Source of the DNA: Gracilibacteraceae bacterium
Lineage (GTDB): Bacteria > Bacillota > Desulfitobacteriia > Desulfitobacteriales > Syntrophobotulaceae
NCBI GenBank assembly: GCA_031263945.1
Contig: JAISEW010000090.1
Span: forward strand, 1-9,078
Direction: 5' to 3'
DNA: 9,078 nucleotides
How positions within the stretch are numbered: the stretch's first letter is position 1; each line of letters starts with the position of its first letter. Positions 1-6,477 of the stretch are shown here, in pieces. The translations under genes and the position numbers were made by a program. Below the pieces are notes generated by a model. That model saw only the letters and a program-made list of their open reading frames with translations. It made no database searches and was not told where the DNA came from.

Positions 1-1
1 A

Positions 2-79
2 GCCAGATTTGACCAAGGGGAACCCTACCCTTGGTTAAAGGACAAGAGACTGAAATTTGAAGCAGCCAACACAAGCTAA
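2..79 (+). CDS. C-terminal tail of an unidentified protein (5'-truncated by window edge)
   Basis: An open frame enters from the left edge and ends at TAA 77-79, giving 25 residues rich in charged and aromatic amino acids (...GEPYPWLKDKRLKFEAANTS). The composition looks like real coding sequence, but I do not recognise the family and assign no function. The last codons contain a perfect inverted repeat (12-19 with 28-35, 8-base loop). It has no following T-run, so it is not a convincing terminator. The gene could be longer upstream, or this could be a chance frame. Confidence 0.3.
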   Translation, partial: ARFDQGEPYPWLKDKRLKFEAANTS

Positions 80-123
80 TGGTTTTTAGGGGTAGATACT
101 CTCCATGAAAATCCGTGATTTAG

Positions 124-150
124 AAAAATAAAACCGCTTACAATAAACGG
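124..150 (-). terminator. Rho-independent terminator after the toxin-antitoxin pair
   Basis: Read on the minus strand, bases 150-134 form a 7-bp stem (CCG at the base, one G-T wobble) with a 3-base loop. The tract TTTTATTTTT follows directly at 133-124. The hairpin lies about 38 bases after the second stop of the antitoxin frame, where a terminator for this minus-strand transcript would be expected. Confidence 0.55.
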
Positions 151-187
151 CCATGGCGCTTTTTTACAAGACATTTAAAATCGGCTG

Positions 188-430
188 TTATACTCCTGCT
201 CGGCCTTCTCTTAATAATTTTACAATTTCCTGTGTCGTTATATCTGCCGTTATATAAGGAATATCTTAAAACGGTGACTTTCCTTGCTTGTTTTCAATCC
301 CTAAAGGGAGCAGTTTATACCTGTGCCCATCCTTATTGCTGATAATCACTTCATTTGTTAATGCCGCGTCAAAAACTTTTGTGGCGTTTTGGGTAAATTC
401 GGAAACATCAAACACGAGCATCATCTTCAT
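188..430 (-). pseudogene. Phd/YefM-like antitoxin frame interrupted by an in-frame TAA
   Basis: Starting at ATG 430-428, the frame reads MKMMLVFDVSEFTQNATK... for 54 codons and meets TAA at 268-266. It then continues open in the same frame for 25 codons (DIPYITADITTQEIVKLL...) to a second TAA at 190-188. The first part resembles the DNA-binding half of Phd/YefM antitoxins (VSEFTQN, EVIISNKDG). The part after the stop looks like the C-terminal half that neutralises the toxin. A single base change (for example GAA to TAA) would explain the break. The start overlaps the toxin stop as ATGA, so translation is probably coupled. It may be a dead antitoxin, a shortened protein that still binds DNA, or a sequencing error. 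The family call rests on motif memory only. Confidence 0.62.
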
Positions 431-819
431 CCCCCTATAATATTAATACCAATTTCTTTGCCAATTCTGGCCATATTACCATCGAAAGTCAACAGTGGTA
501 AATTCAATCTTACGGCAGCCTCTAAATAGCAAGCGTCATATGCATAAATTCTATAATCCCACGCGATTTCAATAGCTTTTTCAATATCTATCTCTATTGT
601 TCTAATTGGCACTTGTTTAAAATATTGAAATGCATTTATCATTCGCTCTTTTTCTATTATTTTCTTTTTCATCATTTTTGTAAGACCATTTGCGATTTCA
701 TAACTTACCATGTTAGGAGAAATAATAACGGCATCTTTGGTCAATTGTATAACCAAATTCCTTTCAGGTTCCTTTACAATAACGGCCATAATTGCACTGG
801 CGTCTACTATTATTTCCAT
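427..819 (-). CDS. vapC: PIN-domain toxin, VapC type (putative ribonuclease)
   Basis: This is a 130-residue PIN-domain protein. VapC toxins are Mg2+-dependent endoribonucleases that cut tRNA or rRNA and are held inactive by an antitoxin. The acidic pocket appears complete: D6 (IIVDASAIM), E41 (SYEIANGL), D95 (YDACYLEAA) and D113 (TFDGNM), each in its usual setting. ATG 819-817 was chosen because the fold begins immediately (MEIIVDAS). The frame is open further upstream, to 1038, but that part is GC-rich, crosses the next gene's promoter and resembles no antitoxin. No clear Shine-Dalgarno sequence precedes 819, and an ATG at 837 is an alternative. The toxin is the first gene of the pair and its stop overlaps the antitoxin start. 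Toxin-first order is the reverse of most vapBC operons. The gene is AT-rich compared with the chromosome on its right, suggesting acquisition. Confidence 0.85.
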   Translation of the reverse strand: MEIIVDASAIMAVIVKEPERNLVIQLTKDAVIISPNMVSYEIANGLTKMMKKKIIEKERMINAFQYFKQVPIRTIEIDIEKAIEIAWDYRIYAYDACYLEAAVRLNLPLLTFDGNMARIGKEIGINIIGG

Positions 820-946
820 AACATCATTTAATACCATCGTCTCATAAAATTCAATAATATTTTGTCCCGAAATGTTATCGTTACTGTTGGCAAGTTCCGG
901 GGGGCCCCGGTCTGTCCCGTCATTCCAAAAAACTGCGCCGGGCATA

Positions 947-975
947 TTGATTTTCCGGGGCGCGCGCGCTATCAT
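947..975 (+). promoter_or_regulatory. Candidate sigma-A promoter for the lipoprotein hydrolase
   Basis: TTGATT (947-952) and TATCAT (970-975) are separated by 17 bases. A perfect TATAAT also lies at 982-987 but lacks a -35 at proper spacing. Either could drive the gene at 1019. The ribosome binding site GGAGG is at 1005-1009, nine bases before the ATG. Confidence 0.4.
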
Positions 976-1018
976 TGTCATTATAATAGTTTGAACGAAT
1001 GATTGGAGGTATCCGGCA

Positions 1019-2356
1019 ATGAAGCGAATATTGATCATTTGCGCCGCTGCGCTGCTCGTTCTGCTTGCGGCCTGCGCCGCCCAGCCCCCTGTTACTGACG
1101 CTCCCGCCGCCGGCGACGTTCCCGATGCCGATGTTACCGACGCTGTCGACGACGGAGCGCTGCCGGCGGCTGAATCAGCGGCGCGTCAGGTCGTAATGGA
1201 TTTAGCGGCGGGTAATTTTGATGAGGTGACGGCCTCTTTCGATGAGACGATGGCGCAGTCGCTGACCGCCGGCCAGCTGCGGGAAGCGTGGGAGACCGCC
1301 GTCGCGCAATCGGGAGAATATTCTGAAATCACCTCCGCGGAGGCCGCCCTGCAGGACGGATACTACGTTTGTCTGGTCACGGCCCGGCATAGTGTCAACG
1401 GCGTCGTCTCCCGCGTGGTCTACGACAAGGATATGAAAATAGCGGGCTTGTTTTTCAGCTATTCGGAGAACGAAGGTGAAAGCGGACTGAGCGCCGGTGA
1501 GATAAGCGTGACTGTCGGCGCGGAATACCCGCTTAACGGCGTGCTGGCTCTGCCGCCCGGCGGCGAAAAAGTCCCCGCGGTCGTTCTCGTCCACGGTTCA
1601 GGCCCGAGCGACATGGATGAAAGCGCCTACGGCATAAAGGTTTTCCGGGATATTTCCGACTATCTCGCGGCTGACGGCGTCGCCGTCCTGCGCTACGACA
1701 AACGCACCTACGCTCACGCGGACAAACTCGCCGCCGCGGACATCACCGCGCGCGAGGAGACCATTGAGGACGCCATTCTGGCGGGACGCTTACTCGCGCA
1801 AAACGAGCGGATTGACGCCTCAAAGATCTTCGTCGTCGGGCACAGTTTCGGCGGTATGCTCGCGCCCCGCATCGTTGCGGAATCTGACGGTCTTTTCGCG
1901 GGAGCGGTGATCATGGCGGGCAGTCCCCGCAGTCTTCTGGATATCGTTTACGACCAAAATATGTATTTCATTTCGCTCGCCGACCCGTCCGAACGCGAGG
2001 CGCTGACGCGGCAAGTCGAGGACGCCAAACCCTATTACGGTATGCCCCAGGGATATATCGACGAGATGGACGCGCGCCCCGCCAGCGAATATCTGCTGGC
2101 GACCGACAAGCCGTTTTTGATCCTGCATGGCGGCAAAGATTTTCAGATCTCGCCGGACAAGGACTTCGAGGCGTACAAACAGCTCGTCGGCGATAAAAGC
2201 AATTTCGAGTTTCATTTATACGACAATTTGAACCACTTTTTTACCCTTTCTACCATGGAAAACCCGACGACCGACGACTACGCCGCGGGGACACATGTTG
2301 ACGGCGCGCCGCTTGCGGACATGGCGGCCTGGCTCAAAGCACAAGGCGCTGATTGA
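1019..2356 (+). CDS. Lipoprotein alpha/beta hydrolase with N-terminal DUF3887-like domain
   Basis: This 445-residue protein is predicted to be exported and lipid-anchored. Residues 1-18 are a hydrophobic signal ending in the lipobox LAAC, with C19 as the anchored cysteine. Residues 20-50 are an Ala/Asp/Pro-rich linker. Residues ~51-146 match the DUF3887 pattern seen before hydrolases in Bacillota. Residues ~160-445 are an alpha/beta hydrolase: oxyanion loop HGSG (192-195), nucleophile elbow GHSFGG with S276, acid D374 (HGGKD) and H406 (NLNHFF). The triad is complete, so the enzyme should be active as an esterase or acyl hydrolase at the outer face of the membrane. The substrate is unknown. 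Start ATG 1019 has GGAGG nine bases upstream. It stands alone on the plus strand, and no terminator is evident in the ~45 bases before the next promoter. Confidence 0.9.
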   Translation: MKRILIICAAALLVLLAACAAQPPVTDAPAAGDVPDADVTDAVDDGALPAAESAARQVVMDLAAGNFDEVTASFDETMAQSLTAGQLREAWETAVAQSGEYSEITSAEAALQDGYYVCLVTARHSVNGVVSRVVYDKDMKIAGLFFSYSENEGESGLSAGEISVTVGAEYPLNGVLALPPGGEKVPAVVLVHGSGPSDMDESAYGIKVFRDISDYLAADGVAVLRYDKRTYAHADKLAAADITAREETIEDAILAGRLLAQNERIDASKIFVVGHSFGGMLAPRIVAESDGLFAGAVIMAGSPRSLLDIVYDQNMYFISLADPSEREALTRQVEDAKPYYGMPQGYIDEMDARPASEYLLATDKPFLILHGGKDFQISPDKDFEAYKQLVGDKSNFEFHLYDNLNHFFTLSTMENPTTDDYAAGTHVDGAPLADMAAWLKAQGAD

Positions 2357-2400
2357 AAAATTGGAAAAATCTGGGTGAAAATTTAACTGGAAGTCTTACC

Positions 2401-2437
2401 TTGACACGCAGGTTTACTTGTGATAGACTAAACCCGC
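2401..2437 (+). promoter_or_regulatory. Promoter with overlapping dyad operator for the BlaI-type repressor
   Basis: TTGACA (2401-2406), a 17-base spacer and TAGACT (2424-2429) with an extended -10 TG at 2421-2422 form a good sigma-A promoter. An inverted repeat GGTTTA (2411-2416) / TAAACC (2429-2434) is centred at 2422/2423. It extends outward to GC/GC after one mismatch, so it covers the spacer and -10. That is where a dimeric repressor would act. Autoregulation by the downstream BlaI-type protein is an inference. Confidence 0.6.
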
Positions 2438-2456
2438 AAATGCGTGGAAAGCAGGT

Positions 2457-2840
2457 GTGGCTGTGACTGATTACAGACTGGCGGAGCAGGAAGCCAAGTT
2501 CGCCGAATTGATATGGGACAGCGAGCCCGTCAACTCGACCGAGCTGGTCAAGCTGGCGGCGCGGGTGATGAGCTGGAAAAAATCCACGACGTATACGGTC
2601 CTGCGGCGGCTGTGCGAACGGGGCCTGTTCAAAAACGACGACGCGACGGTCACGGCGCTGGTCAGCCGCGACGAGTTCCAAGCCGGACGGAGCCGCCGCT
2701 ATGTGGAGGACGCCTTTGGCGGGTCTTTACCGAGGTTTCTCGCCGCTTTTATCGGCGGCGGGCGCCTTTCTGACAGTCAGGCGGACGAACTGACGCGCCT
2801 GATCAACGAGCGCAAGGGTGAGGCGGATGATGGAACGTGA
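2457..2840 (+). CDS. BlaI/MecI/CopY-family winged-helix transcriptional repressor
   Basis: This 127-residue protein matches the normal length of the family. Residues ~5-75 form the winged helix, with the typical clostridial sequence WKKSTTYTVLRRLCERGLF as the recognition region and the ALVSRDEF segment after it. Residues ~80-125 are the helical dimerisation tail. Family members repress beta-lactamase, cell-wall-stress or metal-homeostasis genes and are usually inactivated through a BlaR1 (M56 peptidase) sensor encoded directly downstream. Here no sensor gene follows. GTG 2457 is the outer start. GTG 2463 is equally good, since it has AGGTG five bases before it and gives a first residue nearer the family consensus. 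A dyad in the promoter suggests self-repression. The 3' end overlaps an antisense small ORF (2803-2937). Confidence 0.87.
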   Translation: MAVTDYRLAEQEAKFAELIWDSEPVNSTELVKLAARVMSWKKSTTYTVLRRLCERGLFKNDDATVTALVSRDEFQAGRSRRYVEDAFGGSLPRFLAAFIGGGRLSDSQADELTRLINERKGEADDGT

Positions 2841-2937
2841 AAAATCGCCATAATAATAAATTATATCTCCACAGCGCCGCCGCCGCGAATATAGCGATCC
2901 CGAGATAAAAAAGATAGGTTTTGGCCTGCTTTTTCAT
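2803..2937 (-). CDS. Putative 44-residue single-span membrane protein
   Basis: ATG 2937-2935 overlaps the stop of the upstream XRE regulator as ATGA, a strong sign of coupled translation. The product has a basic start (MKKQAK), one hydrophobic span at about residues 8-32 (TYLFYLGIAIFAAAALW...), and a short His/Pro/Arg tail ending at TGA 2805-2803. Small XRE regulators of this type are often followed by a membrane protein gene, usually longer than this. The final ~12 codons lie antisense to the end of the BlaI-type gene, so the frame may be truncated and simply run to the first stop there. Function is unknown. Confidence 0.5.
   Translation of the reverse strand: MKKQAKTYLFYLGIAIFAAAALWRYNLLLWRFFTFHHPPHPCAR
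2827..2853 (+). pseudogene. Possible relic of a blaR1 start (first codons only)
   Basis: Overlapping the end of the BlaI-type gene in another frame, ATGATG at 2827-2832 begins a short reading frame, MMEREKSP, that stops at TAA 2851-2853. From memory, BlaR1-like M56 sensors often start with a sequence like MMER and overlap the blaI stop in just this way. The similarity covers only four residues, so a relic left by a deletion at about 2838 is suggestive, not shown. Confidence 0.3.
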
Positions 2938-3143
2938 TTTTCTTCCTCATCCTTCTCATAAATAAAGATTTCCTCAACGCTCATGCCGAAAAAACGGGCT
3001 ATCTTGATCGCCAGGATGATCGAGGGATTATATCGGCCGTTTTCCAGCGAACCGATGGTTTGCCTTGATACTTCCAATCGCTCGGCAAGTTCCTCCTGCT
3101 TAACGCCTCTTTGTTTCCTGAGTTCTTCCAGCCGGTTTTTCAC
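2934..3143 (-). CDS. Small XRE-family helix-turn-helix regulator
   Basis: This 69-residue single-domain Cro/CI-type regulator has its HTH at about residues 5-58, with QEELAERLEVSRQTIGSLE as the two DNA-binding helices and the family tail NPSIILAIKIARFFGMSVEEIF. The start is GTG 3143-3141, preceded by GAGGTGA (3154-3148), with core spacing of about 6 bases. It is transcribed from a perfect consensus promoter at 3218-3190. Its stop overlaps the next gene's ATG (ATGA), so it forms a two-gene unit with the small membrane ORF. Such regulators usually control their own operon. An inverted repeat in the untranslated leader (AGCAA/TTGCT at 3162-3179, containing CAAGCTTG 3170-3177) is a possible operator. 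Confidence 0.92.
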   Translation of the reverse strand: MKNRLEELRKQRGVKQEELAERLEVSRQTIGSLENGRYNPSIILAIKIARFFGMSVEEIFIYEKDEEEK

Positions 3144-3189
3144 ATCGTCACCTCACCGCTCAGCAATGACAAGCTTGCTTTCCTTTTTC

Positions 3190-3218
3190 ATTATATCCGG
3201 AGCGGCGGCAAATGTCAA
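3190..3218 (-). promoter_or_regulatory. Perfect consensus sigma-A promoter for the XRE regulator
   Basis: On the minus strand TTGACA (3218-3213) and TATAAT (3195-3190) are both exact consensus and spaced by 17 bases. The transcript would start near 3183 and leave about 40 bases before GTG 3143. A promoter this strong before a tiny regulator is normally held in check by a repressor. The dyad at 3162-3179 is in the early transcribed region. Confidence 0.85.
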
Positions 3219-3244
3219 GCGAACTTAACCGAAGAAGAACGTAT

Positions 3245-3270
3245 CGCGCACGCAAATAGATCTGTGCGCG
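3245..3270 (-). terminator. Hairpin downstream of murJ (possible weak terminator)
   Basis: A perfect 7-bp inverted repeat, CGCGCAC (3245-3251) and GTGCGCG (3264-3270), with a 12-base loop, lies about 37 bases after the murJ stop. No clear T-run follows on either strand, so it may be a factor-dependent stop, an mRNA 3' stabilising hairpin or a protein-binding dyad. It is the only candidate end for the rny-ymdB-PHP-murJ transcript that I see. Confidence 0.35.
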
Positions 3271-3306
3271 AAGTTGAGGAACGGTTGGGAATCAAGTTCC
3301 GCCGTC

Positions 3307-4866
3307 CTAACCGCGGCGGCCCACCAGCTGCAGAGCGGAGCGCAGTTCTGACATCCGCAGCAGTTCCGCGAAAATGAGGAAGACCAACAGGCCGATCAAG
3401 CCGCTGCTGGCCAAAATCGCGCAGGAACCCAGCTTCCCCGTCCCCCACCACATTATGGCTATAGAACTCCACCGCCATACCGCCGCGCCCATCACCGCGG
3501 AAACGGCCAGGGTTTTTACGAGCGTGCCCAAAATGCGCCAGCCGTCCAGACCGCCCGTTTTTTGGCGCAGGATAAAAAACAGCAGCAGATCCTGGAGGAT
3601 TATGCCCAAAGACGTGGCGAACGCCAGTCCGCCGTGGGCCAGCGGCCCGACGAGCAAAAACATGAGCGCGACCGTCGCCGCCATCGCGGCTGTGCCGACC
3701 AGCACGGGAAGCCAGGTGTTTTGCATGGCGTAAAATCCGCGCGGCAATATTTGCAAAACGGCCTGAGCGGTAATGCCCAATGCGAAAAAATAGAGCGGCG
3801 CCGCTGTGGCCTCCGTGTCCGCCGCCCCGAATTCCCCGTGTTCAAACAACAGGCGGATGAGCGGGAAACGCAAAATGATGAAAAAAACAGAGATCGGGAT
3901 CGTTATGAAAGCGATGGTGCGGATCGCTTCCGACAGCGTGGCGACAAAATCCGCTCTCCGCCGGAGCGCCGCCTGCTCCGACAAAGTGGGCAGGACCGCG
4001 ACCCCTATGGCGAGCGCGAAAATCCCGACCGGCAGCTGGAACAGGCGGTAAGAGTACCAGACGGCCGATACGCTTCCGGGCGGCAGACTTGAGGCCAGAT
4101 TGGTGTTGACGACCACCTGCAGCTGATTCATGGCGTACATAATAATGATCGGCAGCGCGAGGGCCAGGATCCGGCGCACCCCCGGATGCCGCCAGTCGAT
4201 AACGGGATGATAGGTCAGCCCGACCCGGCGCAGGAACGGAGCCTGGACGAGAAAATTCACCAGCGCGCCGAACACGACGCCGAAGGCGAACCCGGATATG
4301 CTCTCCGGTCGGCTCGAATCGGCGAACAATCCGCCGCAGACGATGATGCAGGCGTTATACAATACGGCCCCCACGGCGGAAGGCCAGAATATTTTATAGG
4401 AATTCAAAATACCCATGGCTATACCGCTGAAAGCCAGCAAAACGGGCTGCAGCAGCAGTATGCGGCAAAGCGTGACGGTCAGGGCCTGATTTTCCGGGGT
4501 AAAACCGGGCGCCTGCCAGGCCACAAAAGCCGGCACGGCGAAAATAGCGGCGATAACCAGAAGGCACAGGAGGATGAAACTCATGTTGACGATGGAACTG
4601 ACGACGATCCAGCCCTCGTCCTCCCTTTTTTCGGCGATAAAAGAGGACAGCACCGGTATGAAAGCCGCGCTGAGAATGCCGCCCACCAGCAGCCAATAGA
4701 CCAGATCCGGCAGGATGAACGCCGTATTATAGGCGTCGGTGGCGGCTGTTTTGCCAAAAAGCCCGGCCATCAGGGATTCGCGCACAAATCCCAGCAGACG
4801 GGACATGAGGTTGGCCGCCATCAAAAAGCCGGCGGCCCGCATGATTTTCTGCCCGTCAGACATCAT
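3307..4866 (-). CDS. murJ: Lipid II flippase MurJ (MviN family)
   Basis: This 519-residue polytopic membrane protein has the 14-span MOP-exporter pattern. MurJ moves lipid II from the inner to the outer leaflet for peptidoglycan synthesis. Diagnostic features are the N-terminal SRLLGFVRE (R23, R29) and D44 in the TDAYNTAF segment, which correspond to the essential R18, R24 and D39 of the E. coli protein. R274 in WYSYRLFQLP corresponds to E. coli R270. The PDLVYWLLVGG segment lacks the arginine of proteobacterial MurJ but, from memory, fits clostridial members. The first ATG (4866) lies only 3 bases after GAGGGAG (4876-4870). The second ATG (4863) has a better 6-base spacing and may be the true start. 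The ribosome site overlaps the PHP stop (8-base gap), making it the last gene of the rny operon. Confidence 0.95.
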   Translation of the reverse strand: MMSDGQKIMRAAGFLMAANLMSRLLGFVRESLMAGLFGKTAATDAYNTAFILPDLVYWLLVGGILSAAFIPVLSSFIAEKREDEGWIVVSSIVNMSFILLCLLVIAAIFAVPAFVAWQAPGFTPENQALTVTLCRILLLQPVLLAFSGIAMGILNSYKIFWPSAVGAVLYNACIIVCGGLFADSSRPESISGFAFGVVFGALVNFLVQAPFLRRVGLTYHPVIDWRHPGVRRILALALPIIIMYAMNQLQVVVNTNLASSLPPGSVSAVWYSYRLFQLPVGIFALAIGVAVLPTLSEQAALRRRADFVATLSEAIRTIAFITIPISVFFIILRFPLIRLLFEHGEFGAADTEATAAPLYFFALGITAQAVLQILPRGFYAMQNTWLPVLVGTAAMAATVALMFLLVGPLAHGGLAFATSLGIILQDLLLFFILRQKTGGLDGWRILGTLVKTLAVSAVMGAAVWRWSSIAIMWWGTGKLGSCAILASSGLIGLLVFLIFAELLRMSELRSALQLVGRRG

Positions 4867-4874
4867 ATGCTCCC

Positions 4875-5723
4875 TCAGGCGCCGCCCGCGAAGCCCCGGC
4901 GCAATATTTCCGCCTCGGCCAGGCTCAGGCCGCGGCAGCCCGGTTCCGTCCCCGGCCTGACTCCCGGCCCGTGAAAATCGGAGCCTCCCGTGCGGATCAG
5001 CCCGAGTTCATCCGCCCAGCGCGTATATTTAGCGGTCTGGGCCTCGTCGTGATGAGGGTGGCGCGTTTCCAGCCCCCGCAAACCGCCGGGCGCCCAAGCG
5101 GCGATCTCCGCCGCGGTCAGATCCGCGTCGCCCGGATGAGCGATCACAGGGATCCCGCCCGCTTCCCGGATCCAGGCGACGGCATCCTCCGGCGTCAAAG
5201 GGTAACGCGGCACAAACGCCGGCGCTCCCTGCCCGAGCCAGTGCCGGAAGGCGTCGGCCACACTCGCGCCGTATCCCCCGCGGCAAAGCGCTTTGGCAAT
5301 ATGCGGGCGGCCGGGCGCCGCGCCGGCGGTTTCCCGCAGCACGTCTTCCGGTCGGAGCGCTATCCCCAGAGAGTTCAGTTTATCAACGATGCGCTGCATC
5401 CGCTCAAAGCGTTTAACGCGGACATCCGCCAGCCGCTCCGCCAAAAGCGGCGAAAAGACGGACGGCAGATAGCCCAGCACATGGATCTCCCGCCCGCGCC
5501 AAGAGGTATTTATTTCCAGTCCGGGCAAAAACTCGATCCCGGCGGCCGCCGCGGCCTCCTGTGCCTCCGGCAGCCCGCTTAAAGTATCGTGATCCGTTAC
5601 GGCCAGCAGCCGCACCCCGCGGCCGGCGGCACAGCGAACCAGCTCCGCCGGGGTCAGCTCGCCGTCGGAAGCGATGGTATGCGTGTGCAGGTCCGCTTCA
5701 TAGCAAACGCTGTATGGTTTCAA
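4875..5723 (-). CDS. PHP-domain metal-dependent phosphoesterase (TrpH/RNase AM-like)
   Basis: This 282-residue PHP-superfamily protein carries the metal motifs in order: DLHTHT (H13, H15), D20, TDHDT (D44, H45), E70 (LPGLEIN), H81, AHPGD (H196), RHPHHDE (222-227) and GGSDFHG (D249, H251). Members related to E. coli YciV/TrpH hydrolyse 3',5'-bisphosphate nucleosides and degrade or trim short RNA from the 5' end. That activity here is an inference. The start must lie just before DLHTHT and no ATG or GTG is available. TTG 5723-5721 is the only sensible choice, with GGAG unusually close (one base). The start lies 26 bases inside the ymdB 3' end, so translation probably relies on coupling. Sitting after rny and ymdB, it fits an RNA-turnover role. 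Confidence 0.92.
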   Translation of the reverse strand: MKPYSVCYEADLHTHTIASDGELTPAELVRCAAGRGVRLLAVTDHDTLSGLPEAQEAAAAAGIEFLPGLEINTSWRGREIHVLGYLPSVFSPLLAERLADVRVKRFERMQRIVDKLNSLGIALRPEDVLRETAGAAPGRPHIAKALCRGGYGASVADAFRHWLGQGAPAFVPRYPLTPEDAVAWIREAGGIPVIAHPGDADLTAAEIAAWAPGGLRGLETRHPHHDEAQTAKYTRWADELGLIRTGGSDFHGPGVRPGTEPGCRGLSLAEAEILRRGFAGGA

Positions 5724-6477
5724 TCTCCGCCGCCTTTCCTGTTTGCTCGTCCAAAGTCAGTAAAACAGCGTTAAATTGTCGTGTTTCCCCGCCGGCCACA
5801 TCAAAACGCGCCGGCATTTGGCTGAGAAAACTATTGATGATGATCTCTTTTTTCACGCCGAGAACGGAGTCCGCCGGCCCCGTCATGCCGACGTCCGTGA
5901 TATAAGCCGCGCCTTTGGGCAAGATCCGCGCGTCCGCCGTTTGCACATGGGTATGTGTGCCCAGTACGGCGCTGACTTTGCCGTCCATAAACCAGCCCAT
6001 CGCCTGTTTTTCCGAGGTGGCCTCCGCGTGAAAATCCATGATGACCAGCGGCGTCTCCCGCCGCAGCCCAGCCGCCAGCTGCCCCGCCAGCGCGAACGGA
6101 TTATCCAGCGGCGCCATAAAAACCCGCCCGGACAGGTTCAGGATCCCGACCTTGCGTCCCTGGCGCGTGACGACGCCCGTTCCTCGCCCCGGCGCCCCGG
6201 CCGGATAATTCGCCGGCCTGATCAGGCGCGGGTCGTCGTCTATAAAATCCAATATCTGGCGGTTATCCCAGACATGATTGCCCATCGTGATAAAATGGAC
6301 GCCCGCGTCGTAGAGCTCAGCGGCGTTTTCCTTCGTCAGGCCGCGGCCGCCGGAAGCGTTTTCCGCGTTGGCGACGACGAGCGGGTCGTCATATTCCCGC
6401 CGCAGGGCGGGCAGAAGGTCGCGCACAGCCTGCCGGCCCGGCCGGCCGACGATATCGCCGATGAAGAGGAGCTTCAT
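5698..6477 (-). CDS. ymdB: YmdB-type metallophosphoesterase (TIGR00282 family)
   Basis: This 259-residue cytoplasmic protein has the usual family length and a complete metal-binding set at the expected positions: D8 (IGDIVGRPG), E39 and N40 (NAENASGG), N67 and H68 (MGNHVWDN), H150 (MDFHAEAT), H175 and H177 ([10 protein letters not shown]). In Bacillus subtilis YmdB hydrolyses 2',3'-cyclic nucleotides and influences biofilm, motility and RNase Y-linked expression. Start ATG 6477-6475 overlaps the rny stop as ATGA. No strong Shine-Dalgarno is visible, so it is probably read by translational coupling with rny. The rny-ymdB order is conserved in many Bacillota. Here a PHP gene follows instead of the spoVS seen in bacilli. 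Confidence 0.95.
   Translation of the reverse strand: MKLLFIGDIVGRPGRQAVRDLLPALRREYDDPLVVANAENASGGRGLTKENAAELYDAGVHFITMGNHVWDNRQILDFIDDDPRLIRPANYPAGAPGRGTGVVTRQGRKVGILNLSGRVFMAPLDNPFALAGQLAAGLRRETPLVIMDFHAEATSEKQAMGWFMDGKVSAVLGTHTHVQTADARILPKGAAYITDVGMTGPADSVLGVKKEIIINSFLSQMPARFDVAGGETRQFNAVLLTLDEQTGKAAEIETIQRLL

Noticed and set aside
104..130. Eight-codon plus frame MKIRDLEK, reminiscent of a HicA N-terminus
   Set aside because: Too short, no ribosome site, and it stops at once. It overlaps the likely terminator of the opposite strand.
148..166. Plus-strand terminator at GGCCATGGC followed by six Ts
   Set aside because: The palindrome leaves a two-base loop and cannot form a stable hairpin.
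820..1038. N-terminal extension of the PIN toxin (73 extra residues)
   Set aside because: It crosses the composition border and the hydrolase promoter, and overlaps the hydrolase start. The PIN fold begins at residue 74 of that frame.
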